NCBI GenBank assembly: GCA_934098445.1
Contig: CAKOOW010000015.1
Span: forward strand, 1 to 26,112
Direction: 5' to 3'
Source: an uncultured Bacilli bacterium
GTDB lineage: Bacteria > Bacillota_I > Bacilli_A > RF39 > UBA660
DNA length: 26,112 nt
Shown: positions 1 through 6,573 of the stretch, piece after piece
Layout of the letters: each line of letters begins with the position of its first letter
How positions within the stretch are numbered: the first letter of the stretch is position 1
Notes under the pieces: generated by a model
What the model saw: only the letters and a program-made list of their open reading frames with translations
The model's database searches: none
What the model was told of the DNA's origin: nothing
Made by a program: the position numbers and the translations under genes

Positions 1-1548
1 TTAGTATTATTAATAGGAATATACTTTGCTTATTCTAAGTTTAGTGTCTTTAAAGAGGAAGAAGTAGTAAGAACTACAGTAGGGGATTTTATTCAAGGGG
101 ATATAGTAGTAGGAGCTTATATAGATGGAGAATATTCTAAGAGTATACCTGGTAAGAATGATGGTTATGTAGTAGATAAAATAGTCTGTGATAATGATGC
201 TTTAGCTAGTTGGGATAATGATACTTGGGGAATAGTATTAACTAATTTAACTAAGAGAACTAAATGTAATGTGTATTTTAAAAAGTACAGTCCTGCTGAT
301 AAAGTTGTTGCCCAATTGGATACAACTGGTAAGTGCCCGGCTATGAATAGTGATGGTACGATAAGTTTAACTGCACTAGCAACGGTGGAGAGCACTAACG
401 GCTACTTATGTAAGACCAAAGATGCATATGGGGACTCTTATTATTACCGTGGAAATGTAACAAATAATTATGTGAAGTTTGCAGGTTTTTATTGGCGAAT
501 CGTTCGTATTAATGGTGATGGTTCGATTAGAGTAATCTATGATGGTACTTCTGCTCACGTTAATGGTGAGGAAAGTGAAGATAGACTGACTGGTACGAGT
601 GAATTTAATATTAGTCAAGCTGATAATGCTTATGTAGGATATATGTATGGTAATCGTGATGCCATAGTAGAATCGACTGAGTATTCCTCATCAAACAATT
701 TTGCAAATACAGGTACGTTTTATATTTCAAAAGAATATATGTTTGATGAAAATAAAAAAATGTTTACTTTGAAAAATCCAATTCAGGTACTTGGTAGTAA
801 TTTTACTACTGATTACATTGGATATTATTATGCTAGTTATACTCCGACTAGTTTACCTTCTAGTGTAAATACACTATATAAAATAATGGATGTGACTGCT
901 GGGAGTTCTAGTGCTACAATAAAATATGGTTACGTCAGTTATGGAACTTCCAGCAAAGAAGTAGCTCAAACTAACACAAATGATTCAACTATAAAAACTT
1001 ACTTAGATAATTGGTATAAAGCAAACATATTAGGCACTGATAACGAACAATATTTAGCTGATAATATTTTTTGTAATGATAGAAGCTTTTCACTTGGTAA
1101 TCCAGGAACCGGTGCTGGTATGAGTAAAACACATTATCGTTGGGGATTATTTGCCGATGATTCTATTAGTGCTGATACAATTGGCAATTACAAAGCTATG
1201 TTATTTTGTCCACAACAGAATGATGCTTTTACGGTGAGTGATACTAGCAATGGTAATGGAGCTTTAACTCATCCAATTGGTCTTATTAGTACTGATGAGG
1301 TTACTCTAGCTGGTGGATGGCAGAGTGAAAATAAGGGTTATTACTTATATTCTGGGGGTTTTTATTGGACATTAACGCCAGTGTGGTTTTCTGATGCAGA
1401 TGCATATGGCATGTATGTTTATCCAAACGGTGGTGCATTTGGCTATTATACAATGAAACTTTCTCTTGGCGTAAGACCTGTTTTAAATTTAAAACCAGAA
1501 GTATTGAAATTGGGAACAGGGACTATGGATGATCCATATCACCTATAA
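1..1548 (+). CDS. Membrane-anchored surface protein, constant N-terminus/variable C-terminus family (5' partial)
   Basis: The reading frame is open from base 1, so the start is outside the window. 515 residues are visible. The first residues (LVLLIGIYFAYSKF) are the end of a transmembrane helix that is complete in the paralogues at 16503 and 20082. Next comes a conserved extracellular module of about 80 residues with two cysteines, ending CNVYF, and then a long domain unlike that of the other two copies up to its end. The C-terminus has the frame WTLTP, about 30 variable residues, GVRPVLNLK and a GTGTMDDPY-type ending. That frame resembles FGE-like/DUF6273-type domains of gut Firmicutes (family call from memory). 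The role is inferred to be a surface or adhesion protein held by an N-terminal anchor, N-terminus in. No terminator is obvious before pduL. The internal ATG at 271 is not the real start. Confidence 0.85.
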   Translation, partial: LVLLIGIYFAYSKFSVFKEEEVVRTTVGDFIQGDIVVGAYIDGEYSKSIPGKNDGYVVDKIVCDNDALASWDNDTWGIVLTNLTKRTKCNVYFKKYSPADKVVAQLDTTGKCPAMNSDGTISLTALATVESTNGYLCKTKDAYGDSYYYRGNVTNNYVKFAGFYWRIVRINGDGSIRVIYDGTSAHVNGEESEDRLTGTSEFNISQADNAYVGYMYGNRDAIVESTEYSSSNNFANTGTFYISKEYMFDENKKMFTLKNPIQVLGSNFTTDYIGYYYASYTPTSLPSSVNTLYKIMDVTAGSSSATIKYGYVSYGTSSKEVAQTNTNDSTIKTYLDNWYKANILGTDNEQYLADNIFCNDRSFSLGNPGTGAGMSKTHYRWGLFADDSISADTIGNYKAMLFCPQQNDAFTVSDTSNGNGALTHPIGLISTDEVTLAGGWQSENKGYYLYSGGFYWTLTPVWFSDADAYGMYVYPNGGAFGYYTMKLSLGVRPVLNLKPEVLKLGTGTMDDPYHL

Positions 1549-1586
1549 AATCTATAAAGAAAAATATATATTTAAGAGTTATTTTC

Positions 1587-1595
1587 TGATATAAT
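1587..1595 (+). promoter_or_regulatory. Extended -10 promoter for pduL
   Basis: TG, one base, then a perfect TATAAT (1590-1595), 25 bases before the pduL start. No convincing -35 is seen, which is common for extended -10 promoters. Confidence 0.55.
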
Positions 1596-1619
1596 TTATA
1601 CTGTAGAAAGTAGGTATTT

Positions 1620-2189
1620 ATGAAGATAAGTGTAGGTGTATCGAATAGACATTGTCATTTGACTAAGGAAGTATATGAAAAGTTATTTGGTAAGAGTGAA
1701 TTAACTTTTAAGAGAGCTTTAAATCAACCAGGACAATTTGCATCGGAAGAGACAGTTATTATTAAAGGACCTAAGGGGTCAATAGAGAAAGTTAGAGTCT
1801 TAGGACCTTTTCGCTCCTATAATCAAGTAGAAGTCTCTAAGACTGATAGTTATAAACTAGGAATTAATCCTCCGGTGAGAAAAAGTGGGCATTTAGATGG
1901 TGCTAGTGAATTAGAAATAATTGGTCCTAAGGATAAGATTACTCTTCCTTGTGGAATTATTGCTAATAGACATATCCATATCTCAGAGGCTCTTGCTAAA
2001 GAGTGGGGGGTAGCTGATGATGAACCAGTCGGAGTGATTATAGATGGAGAAAAGAAAGGGATAATTGAAGCTTTCTTTAAGACTAGTAAGGATGGATATT
2101 TAGAGATTCATTTAGATACAGATGATGCGAATGGTTTTATGTTAAAGCAAAATGATACAGTAGAGATTAAGTTTCAAAGGAAAGATTAG
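1620..2189 (+). CDS. pduL: PduL-type phosphate acyltransferase
   Basis: 189 residues, full length for PduL. It interconverts acyl-CoA and acyl phosphate (propanoyl or acetyl). The two PduL halves are visible. The first has the zinc-binding RHCH motif (H11, H13). The second has ANRHIHIS (H118, H120) and HLDTDDAN (H164), which together supply the known histidine zinc ligands. There is no N-terminal extension of the encapsulation-peptide kind and no microcompartment shell gene nearby. The enzyme is therefore probably cytosolic and stands in for Pta in acetate/ATP formation with an acetate kinase elsewhere (inference). The ATG at 1620 is preceded by a weak GAAAGTAGG ribosome-binding site and an extended -10 promoter. 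Confidence 0.93.
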   Translation: MKISVGVSNRHCHLTKEVYEKLFGKSELTFKRALNQPGQFASEETVIIKGPKGSIEKVRVLGPFRSYNQVEVSKTDSYKLGINPPVRKSGHLDGASELEIIGPKDKITLPCGIIANRHIHISEALAKEWGVADDEPVGVIIDGEKKGIIEAFFKTSKDGYLEIHLDTDDANGFMLKQNDTVEIKFQRKD

Positions 2190-2207
2190 TCTCTTTTTTT
2201 GAAATTA
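2171..2207 (+). terminator. Weak hairpin at the end of pduL
   Basis: TTTCAAAGGAA pairs with the T-rich strand ending TTTTTTTGAAA, with G-U pairs, across the pduL stop codon. It could end the pduL transcript, but the T tract lies inside the stem, so support is modest. Confidence 0.3.
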
Positions 2208-2230
2208 ATTTTCTTGGAAGAAAAAATATC

Positions 2231-2259
2231 TAGACAAAGTAAAAAATTAATGATAAGAT
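2231..2259 (+). promoter_or_regulatory. Promoter for dusB and downstream genes
   Basis: -35 TAGACA (2231-2236), 17-bp spacer, -10 TAAGAT (2254-2259). It lies about 50 bases upstream of the dusB start, between pduL and dusB. Confidence 0.6.
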
Positions 2260-2312
2260 GCACTTACGAAGAAGTTGGTAGTATAATTATTAAGAAGTAA
2301 GTGGGTGAAGAG

Positions 2313-3302
2313 ATGAAAATTGGTAATGTAGAGATAAAAAATAAAGTAGTAGTAGCACCAATGGCGGGGATTACTAATACTTCTTATAGGAAGATTTTAA
2401 AAGAGATGGGAGCAGGGCTAATCTATGCAGAAATGGTTAGTGATAAAGCTTTATGTTATCAGAGTAAAAAGACTTTAGATTTACTTAAGATGAGTGAAGA
2501 GGAAAGACCAATTAGTCAACAGATATTTGGTAGTGATGAAGAATCTTTTGTAGAAGCCGCTAAATTAGTGGAAAAAATACAACATCCGGATATTATAGAT
2601 ATTAATATGGGGTGTCCTGTTCCTAAGGTAGCTATTAAAAATCAAGCAGGGAGTGCCCTTTTAAAAAATCCGGAAAAGATTAAAAGAATAGTATCTTCGG
2701 TTGTTAAAGCTGTAAATGTTCCGGTGACAGTTAAAATTAGAGCTGGTTGGGATAATGAACATATTAATGCCGTAGAAGTGGCTAAAGTCTGTGAAGAAGC
2801 GGGAGCAAAAGCCATAGCAGTACATGGTAGAACGAGATCACAAGGATATTCAGGAACAGCCGACTGGTCTATTATTAAGAAAGTTAAAGAAGCAGTATCG
2901 ATTCTGGTAATTGGTAATGGAGATGTTACTAGTTGTTATCTAGCTAAAAAGATGCTTGATGAAACCGGGTGTGATGCTGTGATGATTGGAAGGGGACTAC
3001 TAGGGAACCCATGGTTGATTAGAGATTGTGTTAATTATTTAGAAAGTGGTGAAGAACCTAAGATAGTTACTAATCAAGAGAAAATAGAAATGATGAGATA
3101 TCATTATAAGTTATTATGTGAAGATACCAATGAAATAAGTGCATCTTTAGAAATTAGGAGTCATATTTTATACTATTTAAAAGGGATGCCTAAGAGTAAG
3201 GAAATGAAGAATAAGATTTGTACTTGTAAGAGTAGTAAAGAGATATTTGCTTGTTTAGATGAATATGAAAACTACTTAAAAGAAAAGGATGAATTAGAGT
3301 GA
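2313..3302 (+). CDS. dusB: tRNA-dihydrouridine synthase, DusB type
   Basis: Flavoenzyme reducing specific uridines in tRNA to dihydrouridine. The TIM-barrel family signature is clear. APMAGITN near residue 15 is the FMN-binding start, and NMGCPVPKV has the catalytic Cys101. VKIRAGWDN, AVHGRTRSQGYSG and IGRGLLGNPW follow in order. 329 residues is the usual length. ATG 2313 is chosen because the protein then begins at the family start (MKIGNVEIKN) with GGTGA upstream. A GTG at 2301 would add four residues and is less likely. The stop overlaps the next start by 4 bases, so it is translationally coupled to the pseudouridine synthase and forms a small RNA-modification operon. Confidence 0.95.
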   Translation: MKIGNVEIKNKVVVAPMAGITNTSYRKILKEMGAGLIYAEMVSDKALCYQSKKTLDLLKMSEEERPISQQIFGSDEESFVEAAKLVEKIQHPDIIDINMGCPVPKVAIKNQAGSALLKNPEKIKRIVSSVVKAVNVPVTVKIRAGWDNEHINAVEVAKVCEEAGAKAIAVHGRTRSQGYSGTADWSIIKKVKEAVSILVIGNGDVTSCYLAKKMLDETGCDAVMIGRGLLGNPWLIRDCVNYLESGEEPKIVTNQEKIEMMRYHYKLLCEDTNEISASLEIRSHILYYLKGMPKSKEMKNKICTCKSSKEIFACLDEYENYLKEKDELE

Positions 3303-3946
3303 AAAAGTTAAATATTATATATGAAGATAAAGAAATCTTAGTAGTTAATAAGCCTAGTAAGTTATTAACGGTAGGGACTGATAAAGAGCGGGAGAGAACT
3401 TTATATCACGAGGTTAGAGAGTATCTTCATAAGAAGAATCAAAAAGTCTTTGTTGTTCATCGATTAGATAAAGATACTTCAGGGATTGTTTTGTTTGCTA
3501 AGAATCCAAGATTAAAAGAGTTATTACAAAGAGATTGGTTAAGATATACTAGAGAATATAGAGCAGTGGTAGAAGGTAAACTTCCTAAGAAAAAAGATAC
3601 TTTAAGATTCTATTTACAAGAAGATAAGAATCATTATGTATATGTTAGTGATAAGGGTTTATCTAGTGTTACGGAGTATGAAGTATTAGATACTAATAAG
3701 ACTCAAAGTCTAATAAGTGTAAGGATTAAGACCGGAAGAAAGAATCAAATAAGAGCTAGTCTTGCTTATATAGGTAATCCAATCGTGGGGGATAAGAAGT
3801 ATGATGCGAAGATTAATTCTTTAAGTCGTTTAGGACTTCATGCAAATAGATTAGTTATTAAACATCCTTTGACAAACAAAGAAATGACTTTTACTTGTGA
3901 TGCTCCAACTCAGTTTTATCTGGGGTTCGAAAAATATAAAAGATAA
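3299..3946 (+). CDS. RluA-family RNA pseudouridine synthase
   Basis: 215 residues, the catalytic domain only, with no S4 RNA-binding domain in front. The family signature VVHRLDKDTSG carries the catalytic aspartate (D57). VVNKPSKLLTV near residue 15 and the KTGRKNQIRASLAYIGNPIVGDKKY segment (residues about 140-165) are also typical of RluA-type enzymes. It isomerises uridine to pseudouridine in rRNA or tRNA; the exact target cannot be read from the sequence. The GTG start overlaps the dusB stop by 4 bases, with AAAGGATG upstream inside dusB. Confidence 0.9.
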   Translation: MKKLNIIYEDKEILVVNKPSKLLTVGTDKERERTLYHEVREYLHKKNQKVFVVHRLDKDTSGIVLFAKNPRLKELLQRDWLRYTREYRAVVEGKLPKKKDTLRFYLQEDKNHYVYVSDKGLSSVTEYEVLDTNKTQSLISVRIKTGRKNQIRASLAYIGNPIVGDKKYDAKINSLSRLGLHANRLVIKHPLTNKEMTFTCDAPTQFYLGFEKYKR

Positions 3947-3960
3947 GGAAGGTTTTTTGT

Positions 3961-4800
3961 ATGGCTAATATTAATGATTTGTTAAATTTATTTCCGGGAG
4001 AAATGGAAAAAAAGGCTCTTGCTGATGCTTATAATTTCGCTATTAGTAAAAATAGAGATATGGCAGATAGCTTTTTTTCGGCAATATATGTTTTTAAAAT
4101 GGTTAATCCTACAATTCAATTGGTTTATAATAGTAGTATATCTTCTTCATATTATTTAGCTTCTTCTAATACGGTTTATTTAAAGAATCCATATGATTTA
4201 TTTCATGAATTTACTCATTTGTTATCTTTTACTTATAGTAATGGGAATGTTCCTGATGAGTATTATACTTTTAAAAGAGCTTTTTTAGCTGATGATCATA
4301 GTACGAGTTTAATTATGGAACTTTTGAAAATTTGTAAAAAGATAGAATTAGATGAATTACTTCAGAATTTTATTCAAGCTAAAGAAGATGCTGATATTAA
4401 TAGTTATTCATCTAAATTAAATTCCGAGACAATCAATCGTTTTTCTACAAAGATATCTAGTACAGTATATAAGATTGAAGATATAATAGATGCCATTTAC
4501 AGTGGAAAAGCCATTGATGGTGGGATTGTGGATATTATAGATAACTATACTATTGTTGAAAAAGCTCCTAAAATGACTGCTGGACATGGTGAAAGTTATT
4601 ATCAAAATTCAGAGGTTAGGCAATTTGAGGAAATAATGGCTAATTATATGGATATTAAGTTAACTGATCCTAATAATAAGTTGTTTTCAACTTTAAAAAT
4701 TATTCTAGGGGAAGAATTTGTGGCATTTTTAGATAAAAGATGTAATGCTATATGTTTAAATTCATTGAATCATGATTATATGAATAATATATCTATATAA
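3961..4800 (+). CDS. Zincin-like protein with HEFTH motif
   Basis: 279 residues, family not recognised. A clear HExxH metallopeptidase motif, HEFTH, is at residues 82-86 in a hydrophobic context (DLFHEFTHLLSF). About 130 residues later GHGESYY...EVRQFEEIMANYMDIKL offers a conserved-looking glutamate (E223 or E224) as third zinc ligand. This spacing is seen in gluzincin-like domains of bacterial effectors and toxins. There is no signal peptide or membrane helix. It follows the pseudouridine synthase by 14 bases, with AAGGAAGG eight bases before ATG, and is closed by a strong terminator. A peptidase activity is inferred from motifs only; the fold could be degenerate. Confidence 0.7.
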   Translation: MANINDLLNLFPGEMEKKALADAYNFAISKNRDMADSFFSAIYVFKMVNPTIQLVYNSSISSSYYLASSNTVYLKNPYDLFHEFTHLLSFTYSNGNVPDEYYTFKRAFLADDHSTSLIMELLKICKKIELDELLQNFIQAKEDADINSYSSKLNSETINRFSTKISSTVYKIEDIIDAIYSGKAIDGGIVDIIDNYTIVEKAPKMTAGHGESYYQNSEVRQFEEIMANYMDIKLTDPNNKLFSTLKIILGEEFVAFLDKRCNAICLNSLNHDYMNNISI

Positions 4801-4843
4801 TAAGAATAAATTTTGTTTTAGAAAAAAGAAATTATTAGAAGAA

Positions 4844-4876
4844 AAAAATGGTGAGTTTTAATTCACCATTTTTATA
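4844..4876 (+). terminator. Rho-independent terminator after the zincin-like gene
   Basis: Perfect 11-bp stem AAAAATGGTGA / TCACCATTTTT (4844-4854 and 4863-4873) with an 8-base loop. The right arm itself supplies the T run. Confidence 0.85.
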
Positions 4877-4923
4877 AAGCTTAAAATAGAATATTATTAT
4901 ATGAAGAAAGATTGGGTTTACAA

Positions 4924-4948
4924 TAAAAAAACAGTCTAGAAGACTGTA
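4924..4948 (-). terminator. Terminator of tRNA-Asn
   Basis: ACAGTCT / AGACTGT perfect 7-bp stem with a 3-base loop, followed on the minus strand by a run of T. It lies just downstream of the tRNA 3' end. Confidence 0.85.
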
Positions 4949-4959
4949 ATTAACATAAA

Positions 4960-5035
4960 TGGCGCCTGATGTAGGACTCGAACCTACGACCTAACGGTTA
5001 ACAGCCGTGCGCTCTACCGACTGAGCTAATCAGGC
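4960..5035 (-). tRNA. tRNA-Asn (anticodon GTT)
   Basis: Read on the minus strand from 5035. Acceptor stem GCCTGAT pairs perfectly with ATCAGGC. D arm GCTC...GAGC, anticodon loop CTGTTAA, and T arm GTAGG TTCGAGT CCTAC are all present. The discriminator is G and CCA is encoded (4960-4962). A G discriminator fits Asn. The outermost anticodon-stem pair is a mismatch, otherwise it is canonical. Confidence 0.97.
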
Positions 5036-5042
5036 ATCAATT

Positions 5043-5096
5043 ACTAGTTAATTATATCCCTATTTAAGCCTATAAGTCAATATAAAATTAACTAGT
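5043..5096. repeat. 11-bp inverted repeat around the tRNA promoter
   Basis: ACTAGTTAATT (5043-5053) and AATTAACTAGT (5086-5096) are exact reverse complements 32 bases apart. They enclose the tRNA-Asn promoter. One arm touches the -10 box and the other lies just upstream of the -35. It could be an operator, or the hairpin ending the minus-strand gene 5119-5508. Confidence 0.6.
5051..5080 (-). promoter_or_regulatory. Promoter of tRNA-Asn
   Basis: On the minus strand: -35 TTGACT (5075-5080), 18-bp spacer, -10 TATAAT (5051-5056), about 16 bases before the mature tRNA 5' end. Confidence 0.8.
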
Positions 5097-5118
5097 TTCC
5101 GAAAAAGTTTAATACAAT

Positions 5119-5508
5119 TTACCAATTGATAACTTTTGGCGTATGGGCATAGCCAGAAAAGTTCTTTTTGGCCAATAATAAAGTTTTATTTTGACTTTGT
5201 TCTCTTTTGGTTGTTAATTCATCACGATGCGTATTAATATTAATTCCCGCAAATGTCATACCTAAAGAAGATTTAATAATTCCAATAATCATATTTCTTG
5301 GATAATCTTTAGAAGTCTTTAGAATTTCTAGACTATCAGGATTTAAAGTATTTAGTTTAAGATTAGATATTTCTCTATTTTTAATATGATTATCCTTATA
5401 TAAAGTAACATCGGTAATCTTTACTTCGTAATTAGTATGATCTTTACTACGGGTTTCTATGGCAATATTCATAATACCGTAAGTAAGATGATTAATTTTA
5501 ATTTCCAT
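5119..5508 (-). CDS. Hypothetical protein, 129 aa
   Basis: Not recognised. It is a mixed, mostly polar 129-residue protein beginning MEIKINHLTYGIMNIAIETR, with no membrane helix, signal peptide or cysteines. The N-terminal two thirds look beta-rich, and the last 35 residues are basic and polar and end PKVINW. It is supported as a real gene by a GGGAAGTGAA ribosome-binding site and by a good promoter at 5538-5566. That promoter is shared back to back with the AAA+ ATPase gene, so the two may be co-regulated. Confidence 0.75.
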   Translation of the reverse strand: MEIKINHLTYGIMNIAIETRSKDHTNYEVKITDVTLYKDNHIKNREISNLKLNTLNPDSLEILKTSKDYPRNMIIGIIKSSLGMTFAGININTHRDELTTKREQSQNKTLLLAKKNFSGYAHTPKVINW

Positions 5509-5537
5509 AATATTTTCACTTCCCCTCGGGACTTCTT

Positions 5538-5566
5538 ATTTTAACAGAATTATTTTTGATTGTCTA
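5538..5566 (-). promoter_or_regulatory. Promoter of gene 5119-5508
   Basis: Minus strand: -35 TAGACA (5561-5566), 17 bp, -10 TAAAAT (5538-5543). Its -35 overlaps the -35 of the divergent promoter at 5560-5588 base for base. Confidence 0.65.
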
Positions 5567-5588
5567 GATACTAGTTTTCTTGTATAAT
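5560..5588 (+). promoter_or_regulatory. Promoter of the AAA+ ATPase gene
   Basis: -35 TTGTCT (5560-5565), 17 bp, -10 TATAAT (5583-5588). It places the transcript start about 12 bases before the ATG at 5607, and so rules out the TTG at 5580 as the start. Confidence 0.7.
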
Positions 5589-5606
5589 ATTTTTGGTGAA
5601 TTAATT

Positions 5607-6533
5607 ATGGAAGAGAAAAATATAAGCTTTTTAGAAAGATATGCAGAGAATTTAGTAGATAGGGATTATATTACGGATCCGGCGATTGGTAGAGAAGAAG
5701 AAATTAAACAGATGATTTTAATTCTTTTATCACCAGAGAAATCTCCTCTTTTAGTAGGTAAGGCGGGAATTGGTAAGACGGCGATTGTTGAAGGACTTGC
5801 TTATCGGATTAAGAATAATATGGTTCCTAATGCGTTATTTGGCTATGATTTATTTAAACTTAATGCTTCTTCAATTATTGGGGATTATGAGATTGCTGGG
5901 CAAAAAGAGACTAGAGTAGATGTTTTAGTAAAAGAGTTAGCCAAAAGAGAAAAGACGATTGTTTTTATTGATGAGACACATTTACTTATTAAGGGGAATA
6001 ATAGTGAATCAGGGATGGATTTAGCTAATATCTTTAAAGCGGGGTTAGACCGAGGAGAAATTAAGATGATAGGGGCTACTACAACGGAAGAGTATGAGCA
6101 ATATATTATAAGAGATAGGGCTTTCTTAAGAAGGTTTCAAAAAGTTGATGTTAAAGAAGCGGATAGACAAACGACTATTAAGATTTTGATGGGGACTCTT
6201 CCTAAGATAGAAAAACAAATGCATTTAGTTATGCCTTATACGGATTTTATTAAAGAGAAGATATTTGCGTTTATTGTGGATATGACGGATGAATATAAAA
6301 GAATCTATGAGATTTCTTCGAGGTATCCCGATATTTGTTTAGCTATTCTTTCTAATGCTTTTAGTTATGCTTTATTTGATAATACCAAAGAAGTTAGACT
6401 TAAACATATTTATGAGGCTATTTGTAATACGAAGAGTGTTTATGAAGATTCTTTAAAGAAAGATATAGAGAAGTTTAAAGTAGAATTTAAAGATATTGCT
6501 TTAGAAGAAGGGTTAGATTTTAATAATATATAA
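5607..6533 (+). CDS. Single-module AAA+ ATPase related to the first ATPase domain of ClpA/ClpB/ClpC
   Basis: 308 residues. Walker A GKAGIGKT (51-58), Walker B IVFIDETH (118-125), sensor region MIGATTTEEYEQYI and arginine finger RAFLRRF (171-177) all match the D1 module of Clp unfoldases. So does the IGREEEIKQM start. The N-terminal substrate domain, the middle domain and the whole second ATPase module are absent, so it is about a third of a normal Clp ATPase. Usual DELH/DEIH in Walker B reads DETH. It ends cleanly at a terminator with no sign of a frameshifted remainder, so it looks like a genuine stand-alone protein. Substrates and partners are unknown; remodelling of protein complexes is inferred. 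Start ATG 5607 follows GGTGA by 8 bases. Confidence 0.85.
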   Translation: MEEKNISFLERYAENLVDRDYITDPAIGREEEIKQMILILLSPEKSPLLVGKAGIGKTAIVEGLAYRIKNNMVPNALFGYDLFKLNASSIIGDYEIAGQKETRVDVLVKELAKREKTIVFIDETHLLIKGNNSESGMDLANIFKAGLDRGEIKMIGATTTEEYEQYIIRDRAFLRRFQKVDVKEADRQTTIKILMGTLPKIEKQMHLVMPYTDFIKEKIFAFIVDMTDEYKRIYEISSRYPDICLAILSNAFSYALFDNTKEVRLKHIYEAICNTKSVYEDSLKKDIEKFKVEFKDIALEEGLDFNNI

Positions 6534-6536
6534 GAA

Positions 6537-6573
6537 AAAACTGATTACAAGATATCGTAGTCAGTTTTCTTTT
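6537..6573. terminator. Bidirectional terminator between convergent genes
   Basis: 12-bp stem AAAACTGATTAC / GTAGTCAGTTTT (6537-6548, 6557-6568) with one G-U pair and an 8-base loop. T-rich runs follow on both strands. It serves the AAA+ gene on plus and the secretion ATPase on minus, and overlaps the last codons of the latter. Confidence 0.85.

Noticed and set aside
2301..2312. GTG 2301 as dusB start
   Set aside because: It adds four residues outside the family start and has a poor ribosome-binding site; ATG 2313 fits better.
5580..5606. TTG 5580 as start of the AAA+ gene
   Set aside because: The promoter -10 box lies inside this stretch and GGTGA serves ATG 5607.
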